From the NCBI RefSeq assembly GCF_001953955.1, contig NZ_CP019301.1, positions 133,501-197,500 on the forward strand: DNA of 64,000 bases, given 5' to 3'. The notes beneath the pieces are model-generated. The model was not told the origin of the DNA, searched no databases, and saw nothing but the letters and a program-made list of their open reading frames with translations. How positions within the stretch are numbered: position 1 is the first letter of the stretch; every line of letters begins with the position of its first letter. Positions 45,101 to 54,292 of the stretch are shown in pieces. A program made the translations under genes and the position numbers. The DNA is from Prevotella intermedia ATCC 25611 = DSM 20706. Its GTDB lineage: Bacteria; Bacteroidota; Bacteroidia; Bacteroidales; Bacteroidaceae.

Positions 45101-47299
45101 TTATAGTCTTGTTATTTGTTTTACTCCCCTTATGTTTTTCAGCTTCTTTATGAGGGCGTTCAGCTTCGATGTGTCTTCAATCAGCACAACGAGGTTTCCC
45201 GAAAACAGACCGTCGTGCGAGTCAATGTTGATGGAACGCATCACAACCTTCTCTTCTTTCGACATCACATTGGTAATATTGTTCACTATTCCAATATCGT
45301 CGTGCCCAATGATGCGCAGCGTTATGCTGTAATTTGCCCCGCCTTTGCCGCTCCATTTGGCTTTCACTACACGGTAGCCGAAGCGTTTGCGCAGTTCGGG
45401 AGCGTTGGGACAGTCCTCTCGGTGTATCTTTATTCCGCCGTTCACGGTAACGAATCCGAAGATGGGGTCGCCATAAATAGGGTTGCAACACTTCGATAAC
45501 GAGAAGTCGATGCCCTTTAAATTCTGGTCTATTACGAGCACGTCTTCGTTGTTCTTCAGCAGTTCTGCCGTTTCATCGGCAAGCTCGAATTTCTCAGCAC
45601 TTTCGGTTTCTTTCTGCGTATTCTGATTGTGCGTCTGATTGTAGAGCTGCTGATACGTTTCTATCACGTTGTTTACATCGAGCTTTTCGTCGGCTATTTG
45701 CTTGTAGAACTCCGTAATTTCCTTGAAGCCAAGATGCTTTATAAGGTGGAAAAGCGTTTGTTCCTCTATTTCAATCTTCTTGTTCTTGAACCTTCTTTCG
45801 AGCATTTCCTTTGCATATACACCTTCTTTCACCTGCGTTTCCTTCAATGCAAGGCGTATTTTCGACTTTGCACGAGCCGATTTTGCTATGTTCAGCCATT
45901 CTTGTTTCGGCTTTTGCGTGGCTGACGTCGTTACTTCCACGGTGTCGCCGCTGTGCAGTTCGGTTCTTATAGAGGCATTCTTGCCGTTTATCTTTCCACC
46001 AACGCATTGGTTTCCAATCTTTGAATGAATGTGATAGGCAAAGTCCAACAAGGTGGCACCTTTAGGAAACTTCAGCAAATCGCCTTTCGGTGTGAACACG
46101 TAAATCTCTTTGTCGTACAGGTCGCGCTTGAACTGCGTCATCACTTCCAAGTTGTCGCCTGCCTCCAACGCCGTTCTGATAGACGCCAACCACGTGTCCA
46201 TTCCTTCTTCTGCTTGTATTCCCTTGTATCGCCAGTGCGCTGCCAAGCCGTGTTCGGCAACTTCGTCCATACGTTCGGTGCGTATTTGCACCTCCACCCA
46301 TTTGGTATTAGGACCTAAAACCGTAATGTGCAGACACTCGTAGCCGTTCGATTTGGGCACAGATATCCAATCGCGCAAGCGTTTGGGGTTGGGTTGATAC
46401 ATATCGGTTACGATAGAGTACGCCTGCCAGCACTGCATTTTCTCCTTTTGGGTAGGCGAATCCAAGATGATTCTTATGGCAAAGAGGTCGTATATGCCCT
46501 CAAACGCACACTTCTGCTTCTTCATTTTCTGCCAGATGGAGTGTATCGACTTCGTCCTGCCCTTTATATGAAAGCGCAATCCTGCATTCTGAAGCTCCTT
46601 GCTGACAGGTTCTATGAACTCCTTTATGTAGGCATCGCGTGCCTTTTTCGTTTCATTCAGTTTCTCTTTTATGTGGTAATAGGCATCGTGTTCCAAGTAT
46701 TTCAGCGACAAATCTTCGAGTTCGCTCTTCAGCTGATAGAGTCCTAACTTGTGGGCGAGCGGTGCATACAGATAGTTTGCCTCCTCTGCGACCTGTCGTT
46801 GTGCCTCTTTGTTGTCGGTGTCGCGTATTTGTCGCATTAGATTCACGCGGTCGGCAATCATAATAAGTATGACGCGCATGTCTTCTGCAAACGAAAGCAA
46901 GAGATTGCGGAAGTTCTCGCTCTCGATGATAGGATTCTTTTTATACAGATTCTGAATGCGTGCCAAACCTTGAATAATCTGCGCGACACTCCTTCCGAAG
47001 TCGGTTTCTATTTGCTTTATCTCCAATGCGCCATTCTCAAAGCCTGCATAGAGCACGGTGGCAAGTACCGAATCGCGCTTCAAGCCGATGTTGCGGACAG
47101 CTATCAGTGATGTCTGCATGGCACAAAGCAACTCGCTCAGACCGAAGACATTGCGTTCCATAGCTCCCTTTTCTTCCATTAGCTTAATGTAGGAAGCCAG
47201 CTTTTCCTTGTCTTGTTCTGTTATGTCGTTCGCCAACTCTTCGTTCAATTCCTCGGTAAGAGCGTGAAAGCTTTTTAGTTCGTCGTCTGTGAAAATCAT
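45101..47299 (-). CDS. relA: RelA/SpoT-family (p)ppGpp synthetase
   Basis: 732 residues from ATG 47299 (MIFTDDELKSF). Makes (p)ppGpp from ATP and GDP/GTP in the stringent response. The N-terminal hydrolase-like domain lacks the HDxxED signature: where family members have LLHDVVEDT, this protein has VLYAGFENG (residues 82-90), so hydrolysis is unlikely. The synthetase region (GRTKSIHSIWQKM, IYDLFAIRII, NGYECLHITVLGP, AEHGLAAHWRYK) looks intact. TGS (IYVFTPKGDLLKFPKGAT) and ACT (IVNNITNVMSKEEKV) domains follow. A TTG start at 47335 would begin right at the edge of the -7 box and is rejected. Confidence 0.9.
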   Translation of the reverse strand: MIFTDDELKSFHALTEELNEELANDITEQDKEKLASYIKLMEEKGAMERNVFGLSELLCAMQTSLIAVRNIGLKRDSVLATVLYAGFENGALEIKQIETDFGRSVAQIIQGLARIQNLYKKNPIIESENFRNLLLSFAEDMRVILIMIADRVNLMRQIRDTDNKEAQRQVAEEANYLYAPLAHKLGLYQLKSELEDLSLKYLEHDAYYHIKEKLNETKKARDAYIKEFIEPVSKELQNAGLRFHIKGRTKSIHSIWQKMKKQKCAFEGIYDLFAIRIILDSPTQKEKMQCWQAYSIVTDMYQPNPKRLRDWISVPKSNGYECLHITVLGPNTKWVEVQIRTERMDEVAEHGLAAHWRYKGIQAEEGMDTWLASIRTALEAGDNLEVMTQFKRDLYDKEIYVFTPKGDLLKFPKGATLLDFAYHIHSKIGNQCVGGKINGKNASIRTELHSGDTVEVTTSATQKPKQEWLNIAKSARAKSKIRLALKETQVKEGVYAKEMLERRFKNKKIEIEEQTLFHLIKHLGFKEITEFYKQIADEKLDVNNVIETYQQLYNQTHNQNTQKETESAEKFELADETAELLKNNEDVLVIDQNLKGIDFSLSKCCNPIYGDPIFGFVTVNGGIKIHREDCPNAPELRKRFGYRVVKAKWSGKGGANYSITLRIIGHDDIGIVNNITNVMSKEEKVVMRSINIDSHDGLFSGNLVVLIEDTSKLNALIKKLKNIRGVKQITRL

Positions 47300-47324
47300 A
47301 TTCGTTGCCTTTAATAATACAATA

Positions 47325-47332
47325 CAAAGGTA
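47325..47332 (-). promoter_or_regulatory. -7 box of the rel gene
   Basis: TACCTTTG on the minus strand, 25 nt before ATG 47299; it decides the start. Confidence 0.55.
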
Positions 47333-47374
47333 CAAAAAAATGCCAAATTGTTCTCTAAATTAAGAAAAAGTAAG

Positions 47375-47382
47375 TAAATTTG
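47375..47382 (+). promoter_or_regulatory. -7 box of the DUF4301 gene
   Basis: TAAATTTG, divergent from the rel promoter; a TTG lies 24 nt upstream. Confidence 0.55.
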
Positions 47383-47451
47383 CGAAAGAGACAACAATTG
47401 CGGCACCCCTGTTTCGTTGCTGCATCTTAGTACATAAAAACTTATACTGTT

Positions 47452-48969
47452 ATGTTAACAAAGCAAGACGAACTATTATTGAACTCAAAAGGCATCACGC
47501 TTTCCGACTTTGAAAAGCAACTTGCCGACTTTAAAAACGGTTTTCCTTTCCTTAAAATAGAGAGCGCAGCCACAGTTGGCAATGGCGTTGTGCGTTTAAA
47601 GGAAAACGAAGTAAAGGAATTTACAACAGCTTGGGACAGTTACAAAGCCGAAAAACACAAGGTCGTGAAGTTTGTTCCTGCCTCCGGAGCAGCCAGCAGA
47701 ATGTTCAAAGACCTTTTCGCATTCCTCGAAGCAGCGTATGAAGTGCCTACGACCGACTTTGAAAAATTCTTTTTCGACAATCTGAAACACTTCGCTTTCT
47801 ACAACGAACTGAACGAAAAGTGCAAGGCTACACACGGAAAAGACATTGCGCAACTCGTGGAAGCAGGCAACCATAAAGCCATTGTTGCAACACTCTTGCA
47901 CACCGATGGACTTGACTACGGGCAGTTGCCGAAGGGCTTACTGCTATTCCACAAGTATGCCGAAGGCGAACGCACGGCAATGGAAGAACACCTTGTTGAG
48001 GCTGCCCAATACGCATCGTGCGGCGCAGAGGCACACGTTCACTTCACGGTATCGCACGAACACCTCGAACTTTTCAAGGCAAAGGCTGCCCAAAAGCAAC
48101 CTATGTACGAGGAAAACCACCGCACCCACTTCTCCATAACCTTCTCCGAGCAGAAGCCAAGCACCGATACCGTAGGTGCAAACCCCGACAATACGCCTTT
48201 CCGCAACGACGACGGCTCGCTTTTGTTCCGCCCCGGTGGGCACGGTGCGCTCATTCAGAATCTTAACGACATAGATGCCGACGTGGTATTCATCAAGAAT
48301 ATCGACAACGTAACGCCCGACCGACTGAAACCTGAAACCGTAACGTGGAAGAAGGTAATAGCAGGCGTATTGGTAACGTTGCAGGAAAAGACTTTCGAAT
48401 ACGTCAGGAAACTGAAGGCTGCCGACTATACGCCAGCCGACCTGCAGTGTATGAAGAACTTCTTGGAGAACGATTTGCACTGCCGCCGCAAGGACATCGA
48501 CCAGCTGAACAACGATGAATTGGCAGCCTACCTGCTCGAAAAGTTCAACCGTCCTATGCGTGTTTGCGGAATGGTAAGGAACAGCGGCGAGCCCGGTGGC
48601 GGTCCGTTCTATGCCTACAATGCCGATAACACCATCAGTTTGCAGATACTTGAAAGTTCGCAGATAGACAGCAACGACGCCGAATCGGTAAGAATGTTCA
48701 AGGAGGGAACCCACTTCAACCCCGTAGACTTGGTTTGCGCCACGAAGGACTATGCAGGAAAACCGTTCGATTTGCCACAGTTCGTAGACCCTGCCACAGG
48801 TTTCATCAGCAGCAAGTCGAAGAACGGAAAAGAGCTGAAAGCATTGGAACTCCCTGGTCTTTGGAACGGAGCAATGAGCAATTGGAACACTGTGTTCGTA
48901 GAAGTGCCCGCAATCACTTTCAATCCAGTAAAGACCGTAAACGACTTGTTGCGCGAGCAGCACCAGTAA
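47452..48969 (+). CDS. DUF4301 protein
   Basis: 505 residues, soluble. KVVKFVPASGAASRMFKDL near residue 70 resembles the G-rich signature of nucleotidyltransferase-type folds. Other blocks (FRNDDGSLLFRPGGHGALIQ, DIDADVVFIKNIDNV, GMVRNSGEPGGGPFYA) match DUF4301, found mostly in Bacteroidetes. Function is not established; sugar-nucleotide chemistry is a guess from the fold signature. It has its own promoter and terminator. Confidence 0.85.
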   Translation: MLTKQDELLLNSKGITLSDFEKQLADFKNGFPFLKIESAATVGNGVVRLKENEVKEFTTAWDSYKAEKHKVVKFVPASGAASRMFKDLFAFLEAAYEVPTTDFEKFFFDNLKHFAFYNELNEKCKATHGKDIAQLVEAGNHKAIVATLLHTDGLDYGQLPKGLLLFHKYAEGERTAMEEHLVEAAQYASCGAEAHVHFTVSHEHLELFKAKAAQKQPMYEENHRTHFSITFSEQKPSTDTVGANPDNTPFRNDDGSLLFRPGGHGALIQNLNDIDADVVFIKNIDNVTPDRLKPETVTWKKVIAGVLVTLQEKTFEYVRKLKAADYTPADLQCMKNFLENDLHCRRKDIDQLNNDELAAYLLEKFNRPMRVCGMVRNSGEPGGGPFYAYNADNTISLQILESSQIDSNDAESVRMFKEGTHFNPVDLVCATKDYAGKPFDLPQFVDPATGFISSKSKNGKELKALELPGLWNGAMSNWNTVFVEVPAITFNPVKTVNDLLREQHQ

Positions 48970-49001
48970 GCAGCATAAAAGCAGTGCAATAACTGCATAT
49001 A

Positions 49002-49044
49002 AACAGTCCCACAATCCGTAAAGATTGTGGGACTGTTGCTTTTT
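49002..49044 (+). terminator. rho-independent terminator after the DUF4301 gene
   Basis: AACAGTCCCACAATC pairs perfectly with GATTGTGGGACTGTT over a 6-nt loop, followed by GCTTTTT. Confidence 0.92.
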
Positions 49045-49129
49045 GGGCTATTTCTTTCGTAGGTTTTAAGAATATGTTTTATAGGCGTGGTTGTTTTAAA
49101 AAGTATTCAGCACTTTATTATTTCTTTGA

Positions 49130-49930
49130 TTACTTTAGTAGATTGCGATGATTTTCGTTTTCAAGAACAACCATTTGCTGTATGGCAATCTTATTCAATT
49201 TGAGCAGACGCTCGCTTTGTGGTACGCCCTGTTCAATGAATACCGCATTTAGATTTTCCATATTGGAAAGACATATCAGTTCGTTTATGGTTGCATAGTC
49301 GCGTATGTTTCCTTTCTTGCCTGCATTTTCTTCACGCCATTGTTTGGCTGTCATACCGAACATAGCAACATTCAGCACGTCAGCCTCATTGGCATATATA
49401 GCATTTGCCTGTTGTGGTGTTACTTCTTCAGGAATAATATTTCGTTTAATGGCGTCGGTATGAATACGATAATTTATCTTTGACAATTCGCGTTTAGCCG
49501 ACCAACCAAGCATTTTTTGCTCTTCTTCCTTTAGTCGCTGATACTCTTTAACAAGCAGTAGCTGAAATTTAGGTGAAAGCCACATTCCAAAATGATATGC
49601 TATATCGCGATGCGCGTACGTTCCGCCATATCGCCCAGCCTTGGAATAAATGCCGATAGCGTGGGTATGTTCTATCCAAGTCTTTACCGAAAGCACAAAA
49701 TTGTTGCTTCCTGCAGCATCTCTAATTGTACCGAATTCGGTACAATTAAAGTCTGGGTTATACAACATTTCCCATTCGCCTAAGTATTCAATGGTGCCTT
49801 TGAGGCTTAGCCAACGGAAGATAATATGTTCTTGCATTTGGCTTCGAGCCATATCCGTCAGGCTGATATAGTCTTCATCGTTGTGTCTGACAATATTTAC
49901 AGCAGTATTCTGTACATTGATTTTCACCAT
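49130..49930 (-). CDS. KilA-N domain protein
   Basis: 266 residues. The KilA-N DNA-binding domain covers about residues 1-110 (EDYISLTDMARSQMQEHIIF, WLSLKGTIEYLGEWE, GRYGGTYAHRDIAYHFGMWL, SPKFQLLLVKEYQRL). The C-terminal part (QANAIYANEADVLNVAMFGM, TAKQWREENAGKKGNIRDYA) is typical of stand-alone KilA-N proteins of Bacteroidetes. KilA-N comes from phages and large DNA viruses; the chromosomal role is unknown. A decayed copy lies at 50354-50536. Confidence 0.88.
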   Translation of the reverse strand: MVKINVQNTAVNIVRHNDEDYISLTDMARSQMQEHIIFRWLSLKGTIEYLGEWEMLYNPDFNCTEFGTIRDAAGSNNFVLSVKTWIEHTHAIGIYSKAGRYGGTYAHRDIAYHFGMWLSPKFQLLLVKEYQRLKEEEQKMLGWSAKRELSKINYRIHTDAIKRNIIPEEVTPQQANAIYANEADVLNVAMFGMTAKQWREENAGKKGNIRDYATINELICLSNMENLNAVFIEQGVPQSERLLKLNKIAIQQMVVLENENHRNLLK

Positions 49931-49963
49931 TTTTCTATTATTTATTTTTCAATATAATCTTAT

Positions 49964-50012
49964 TTCGGCTAACCGAATACAAAGGTATGGAATTATTTTT
50001 GTTTGTGGCAAA
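49964..50012 (-). promoter_or_regulatory. promoter and possible operator of the KilA-N gene
   Basis: On the minus strand TTTG (50009-50012), a 21-nt spacer, then TACCTTTG (49980-49987). Immediately downstream TTCGG/CCGAA (49964-49977) forms a palindrome close to the transcription start, a plausible operator. Confidence 0.65.
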
Positions 50013-50143
50013 TGGCAATAAAGTTTTGCATAGAAACGGCTTCTATATTTGCTAAAGACATCGATTAACCGATTTTTAGCAAACCCTGCCATAGGTTTTA
50101 TCAGCAGCATAGATAGGACGGTTTTAAAAGAAAACCACCTCCG

Positions 50144-50333
50144 TTTTGTAAAGATTATTCTGAAGAAAAACGGCAATTTCGATTTGGCATTGCGAAAGCG
50201 TAGGTTTTGCGATGCAAAACAGCCGCTTTTACCGTGCAAAACCTACGCTTTTGCAACGCAAAACAATAGGTTTTGTAAAGTGTTGATACATAGTTGGTTA
50301 TGCAAAACTTTCACTTGTAAAATTTCTTTACAT
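50144..50333 (+). repeat. dispersed palindromic element, copy H
   Basis: Core order inverted beta (AAAGCGTAGGTTTTGC), alpha, beta, tail. Here the long stem is made by the beta pair instead of the alpha pair, with alpha in the loop. The right end is degenerate (GTAAAATTTCTTTACA). It lies between the KilA-N gene and its decayed copy. Confidence 0.75.
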
Positions 50334-50353
50334 ATTTTTAGCTTGCTTCTTCC

Positions 50354-50536
50354 TTAATTCAAGGATAGCCAATGTTGCTGTATGGCTATCTCTATTGCTT
50401 TGCAAAATGTTTGCTTTATGGTGCGTATAGCGTGCTTTTGCATTGTGTTTAGAGCTACGTCCGACGTACTGATAGGATACTCGTCATAGCGTCTGACAAT
50501 ATGAATAAACATTTTTTGTAAAATAAAATCTGCCAA
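50354..50536 (-). pseudogene. decayed KilA-N gene remnant
   Basis: The short frame reads IHIVRRYDEYPISTSDVALN and TMQKHAI, matching VNIVRHNDEDYISLTDMARS and QMQEHII of the intact KilA-N protein. Its end (IEIAIQQHWLSLN) matches the C-terminus (NKIAIQQMVVLENEN). The roughly 200 residues in between are deleted. Nucleotide similarity is visible directly (cgtctgacaatat; ttgctgtatggc). It is a duplicated copy that lost its middle. Confidence 0.75.
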
Positions 50537-50563
50537 AAAGAATGTTTTTTCAAAAAATATACT

Positions 50564-50571
50564 TATCTTTG
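50564..50571 (+). promoter_or_regulatory. -7 box of the 1006-residue protein gene
   Basis: TATCTTTG with a T-rich stretch about 20 nt upstream. The 5' UTR would be about 150 nt. Confidence 0.55.
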
Positions 50572-50729
50572 CGAAGTGTCAAAAATTCACTTATTTGCGT
50601 TTTAAGCAGTGCGGAAGTAAACGAAATGTTGATATGCGTAAGCACTAAGTAACCTTTTTACCATTTTATTGCTTACTTTTTTTAAGAGTTATAAAACTGC
50701 TAAATTAAAGAACTAAAAACATCATTATT

Positions 50730-53700
50730 ATGAAAAAGCATTATTTGTTGGTTCTATTTCTGTTCTTCTTCTGTGGTATGCAGGCAGACGAAGTGAAAGT
50801 TTTAGATGTAAACACCTATTCTTTGGCAATATCGCCAAATGGTAAGTATCTTGTGGGATACAATCCAACTAAAGTCCAATCAGGAGTTGGAACAGAGAGC
50901 TTCGTGTACGATGTCGGCAGCGGAAGCCTCCAATGGGTAACAGCCGACGACCCTGAGCATTGGAAAACCTGCGGTTTGTTCAGAGATGTGAACGATGCAG
51001 GCACGCTGTGTGGCTCGGTTAAGGACTTAGACCACATTATAGAATTCTACGGAACAAGTGCTCCTACCAACATTGCAGCTATATTTGAGAATGGGGAAGT
51101 TGTGAAACTCCCTTATGGAAATCTGGATATGACGAAAATAAAGCAGCACGAAGACGGAACCTTCGCAGCAGCACTGTCGAACGATGGAAAAGTCGTTGCA
51201 GGCTATTGCAAATGTTCTAATTTCGCATTCAGCTATCCTTGCAAGTGGACTCGTGGTGCAAACAACGAGTGGAAAATGGAGCAACTGCCCTTGCCCGAGA
51301 GCTATAAATACGGTCTTGCAATCAATGTGTCGTCTGACGGACGCACCATTGTGGGATTGGCAATAGAAGGAGGTAGAGCAATTGCGTGTTATTGGATAGA
51401 CGGAAAATGCTATACTGTGAACTGCACGAACGAAGATGCCGAGCTGGCGAAGATGAAACAGATGCGTATGATTGATATGAGCCCCAATGGCAAGTACTTC
51501 ATCTTCTCGCTTTCAAGCCGTTCCGACTACCGACTTTTCGATGTAGAGAAAGGCACATACCGCGTATTGCCCACCTTTGAGAGAAACGAAACAATGCGCA
51601 TACCTACGGTTGCTGATAATGGCGACGTGTTCGGTGCAATAACTTACAGCACGGCTGGTATGGGCGAAGTTTCATACAGAAGTTTCTGGTATCAATATTC
51701 TTCAGACCGAATTTTCGATTTCACCTATTATCTATATTTGTTCAATCCTCAACTTACCATACCTTTCCCATTGAATTATGAAGACAAAGCACAGGCATTC
51801 CCGTCTGCAGTGTCGGCAAACGGAAATGTTGTTACTGGCAATAGAGACACTAATATTGCGTTTGGGCAAATTCCTAAGGCATGGGTATTGAATGTAACCA
51901 AGCGAGATGTGGAAATTCCTGCCACCCCCAATAAACCAAATGGAGGTTCAACAGGGTTACACCAAATTCAGCTTTCGTGGAAGATAGACAAGGCAACTTA
52001 CAATTCATTGACGCTGAAAGGCTACAATGTGTACTGTGATGGTAAAAAGGTTGCAATCTTGAAGGAATTGCAAGACGAGATGACATTTGCGCTGAAAGAT
52101 GTCTATGCAGGCTACCGTAAGTTTGCAATCGAAGCGATATACACTGACAAACAAGGAAAAGAGATGCTTTCGCCACGCTCTAATCCTGAAGTAATTGCCG
52201 TTCCTGACGACTATTCGTTCCCACTTTTCGAAAATTTCGAGAAGGGTTCGCTGAATACTAACTATTGGACGAAGAGCAAGGATTACGGCGACGATGCCGA
52301 TACAGAGTGGTTGGTGGCAGCCCAAGTAGGACACGACGCCTCAATCGGACTGTCTACCGGAGTGTGCACATTCAAGCCTTACTCGTCAAGTGTGATAAGT
52401 CGTCCGCTCGATGCAACCAAGATAAACAAGGTGAAATGTTCGTTCTTGATACTTTGCAACCAAGAACCTGCACAGGGAGGCGGTGAGGTTGATTTAACCA
52501 AAGACACACTCAGCGTGGAATATACCGTAGATGGCGGAAAGTCGTGGAGCGTAGCCAAGGAATGGACAGTGAAGGAACTGCCGAACTTGGAAGGCATCTT
52601 GACGGTCGATTTAACGAAGCACGTTGCTGGCAAAGTATTCCAAGTAAGGTTCCGCAAGCACGGAAAGGGCGCAGTGTCATACTATTTCTACCTTGACAAC
52701 ATTATGATAGGCAGTGGCGACAACGTCGATGCACCAAAGGGATTCACAGGCAAAGTGATGAACAACGAACTCTTCCTGATGTGGAAGAACAGCCGAAACG
52801 GCTACTCGCTCAACTATCTTTCCGACCCAGAATCGCCAGGCTACACACTCGGTAATGAAGGAAAGGAACTCATCGGAGCAAACAAATTCATGCAAGGCGA
52901 GCTTGCGCCATACCACGGCAAGTACCTTACTTCGGTAACAAGCTACATCAACTACTACGACGATGCAAGCGGCGATAAGGGCATTCACGCAGCTGTTGTG
53001 GTGTTCGAAGACGGAAAACTCATCTGCGAACAGGAGATAGAGAACATCAAGTACAACGAGAATACAACCCAAAAGCTCAATCAGCCCATCAAGATTGACA
53101 GCGGAAAGGAACTGATTGTGGGCATTAAGATTCACGATTACGACGCCGAGCAGATTCCTCTGACCTACGAAAGCTCTAAATCGAGCGTAACTGGAAAGAG
53201 CGACCTCTACTCTGAAGACAACGGAAAGACTTGGAAAACCGTGCGCGACTTCTACGAAGACGACCCACAGATGGGCTCTTGCTGCTGGCGAATTACAGGC
53301 AACATAACCGACCAGCCTAACGATGCTGTCGCAGAAGAGGACAATACCCTCATCGGTTACAACGTTTTCCGCAACGGTGTGCAGCTGAACAACGTCTGCA
53401 TTCCTTTCGAAGTAACACGCTATATCGACAAGCAACCACTCGACAAGGCTGAATATACCGTCGTGGCATACTACAATGACGGAAGAGAATCTTTTGCTTC
53501 TACACCGTACATACTCGACTTAACCAATGGAATAGCACCGTTGGTAAACAAGTCTGTCTTATCGGTAGACAAGTCTGCAATAAGGTTGAATGCTGAAGGA
53601 ACGCTGCGCCTCTACTCTGTCGATGGGCATTTTGTAGCCAAGAGTGCCAAGGGCATTATTCCGTTAGGCAACATTTCTTCGGGCATCTACATCGTATTGG

Positions 53701-53750
53701 TTGAATATAATAATCAAAGATTCACCCAAAAGATTCTCATCAACAAATAA
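50730..53750 (+). CDS. large secreted protein with type IX-like sorting tail
   Basis: 1006 residues. Signal peptide MKKHYLLVLFLFFFCGMQA. The first 390 residues hold repeated ISPNGKYLVGY-like and VSSDGRTIVGLA-like units, a beta-propeller pattern. A fibronectin III-like region (TGLHQIQLSWKI, LKGYNVYCDGKKV) follows at about 410-490, then jelly-roll-like domains (FPLFENFEKGSLNTNYW; YYFYLDNIMIG) and a second FN3-like part (IGYNVFRNGVQLN). The end (LRLYSVDGHFVAKSAKGIIP, GIYIVLVEYNNQRFTQKILI) is a type A sorting domain. Similar architectures occur in haemagglutinin/adhesin domains of Porphyromonas; the function here is inferred only. Confidence 0.87.
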   Translation: MKKHYLLVLFLFFFCGMQADEVKVLDVNTYSLAISPNGKYLVGYNPTKVQSGVGTESFVYDVGSGSLQWVTADDPEHWKTCGLFRDVNDAGTLCGSVKDLDHIIEFYGTSAPTNIAAIFENGEVVKLPYGNLDMTKIKQHEDGTFAAALSNDGKVVAGYCKCSNFAFSYPCKWTRGANNEWKMEQLPLPESYKYGLAINVSSDGRTIVGLAIEGGRAIACYWIDGKCYTVNCTNEDAELAKMKQMRMIDMSPNGKYFIFSLSSRSDYRLFDVEKGTYRVLPTFERNETMRIPTVADNGDVFGAITYSTAGMGEVSYRSFWYQYSSDRIFDFTYYLYLFNPQLTIPFPLNYEDKAQAFPSAVSANGNVVTGNRDTNIAFGQIPKAWVLNVTKRDVEIPATPNKPNGGSTGLHQIQLSWKIDKATYNSLTLKGYNVYCDGKKVAILKELQDEMTFALKDVYAGYRKFAIEAIYTDKQGKEMLSPRSNPEVIAVPDDYSFPLFENFEKGSLNTNYWTKSKDYGDDADTEWLVAAQVGHDASIGLSTGVCTFKPYSSSVISRPLDATKINKVKCSFLILCNQEPAQGGGEVDLTKDTLSVEYTVDGGKSWSVAKEWTVKELPNLEGILTVDLTKHVAGKVFQVRFRKHGKGAVSYYFYLDNIMIGSGDNVDAPKGFTGKVMNNELFLMWKNSRNGYSLNYLSDPESPGYTLGNEGKELIGANKFMQGELAPYHGKYLTSVTSYINYYDDASGDKGIHAAVVVFEDGKLICEQEIENIKYNENTTQKLNQPIKIDSGKELIVGIKIHDYDAEQIPLTYESSKSSVTGKSDLYSEDNGKTWKTVRDFYEDDPQMGSCCWRITGNITDQPNDAVAEEDNTLIGYNVFRNGVQLNNVCIPFEVTRYIDKQPLDKAEYTVVAYYNDGRESFASTPYILDLTNGIAPLVNKSVLSVDKSAIRLNAEGTLRLYSVDGHFVAKSAKGIIPLGNISSGIYIVLVEYNNQRFTQKILINK

Positions 53751-53796
53751 GATGAAGTAAAGAACCCCTGTTCTAAGGAACATATTACACTGCGAT

Positions 53797-53844
53797 TGAC
53801 CTTTAATTATGGCGAAACTGCCATAGTTAAAGGTCATTTGTTTT
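53797..53844 (+). terminator. rho-independent terminator
   Basis: TGACCTTTAATTATGGC pairs with GCCATAGTTAAAGGTCA across gaaact, followed by TTTGTTTTA. Confidence 0.88.
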
Positions 53845-54077
53845 AGGCAGCTGGCAATAGTTTAAAGGGTTTCTCCCTAGAACATCTACTACCCCTAGAA
53901 CCCCTAAAACCACCAACCCCGCCACCCCCGCACCCATATTTCCCCCTCCCAGCTACCCCATACTCGCCGAAAATGCCTATCTTTGCACAGCGGAACAATA
54001 CTGGGCTGCCTCCCATTTGCGGCACGTTGCAGCACCCACTCCGCACAACACGCCAACTCAAAACAACTGATAACGAT

Positions 54078-54281
54078 ATGAGAAAACATCTTATCTTGCT
54101 CTGTACAGCGGCTTTCCTGTCGTCGCTGCACATCAACCGAAGCCAACAGAACCGAACGAGCCACCGCATCGAGCCGATGCAAAAGCCCCAACCACCCTTG
54201 CCGATGTCGCACTATCGGCAAAGCCGCCCTTGTGCTGCCGTCCGAATCCACGCCACAACCTCTACACTTTCCACGACGTAA
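54078..54281 (+). CDS. possible small exported peptide or gene remnant
   Basis: 67 codons beginning MRKHLILLCTAAFLSSLHIN, which looks like the start of a signal peptide. After that the composition turns Pro/Arg/His rich and unlike a normal protein. A -7 box (TATCTTTG, 53978-53985) lies about 90 nt upstream. It may be the head of a gene that was frameshifted or cut. The surrounding 53845-54077 is unusually C-rich on the + strand and holds decayed CTAG motifs. Confidence 0.25.
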   Translation: MRKHLILLCTAAFLSSLHINRSQQNRTSHRIEPMQKPQPPLPMSHYRQSRPCAAVRIHATTSTLSTT

Positions 54282-54292
54282 AACCACTCCTA

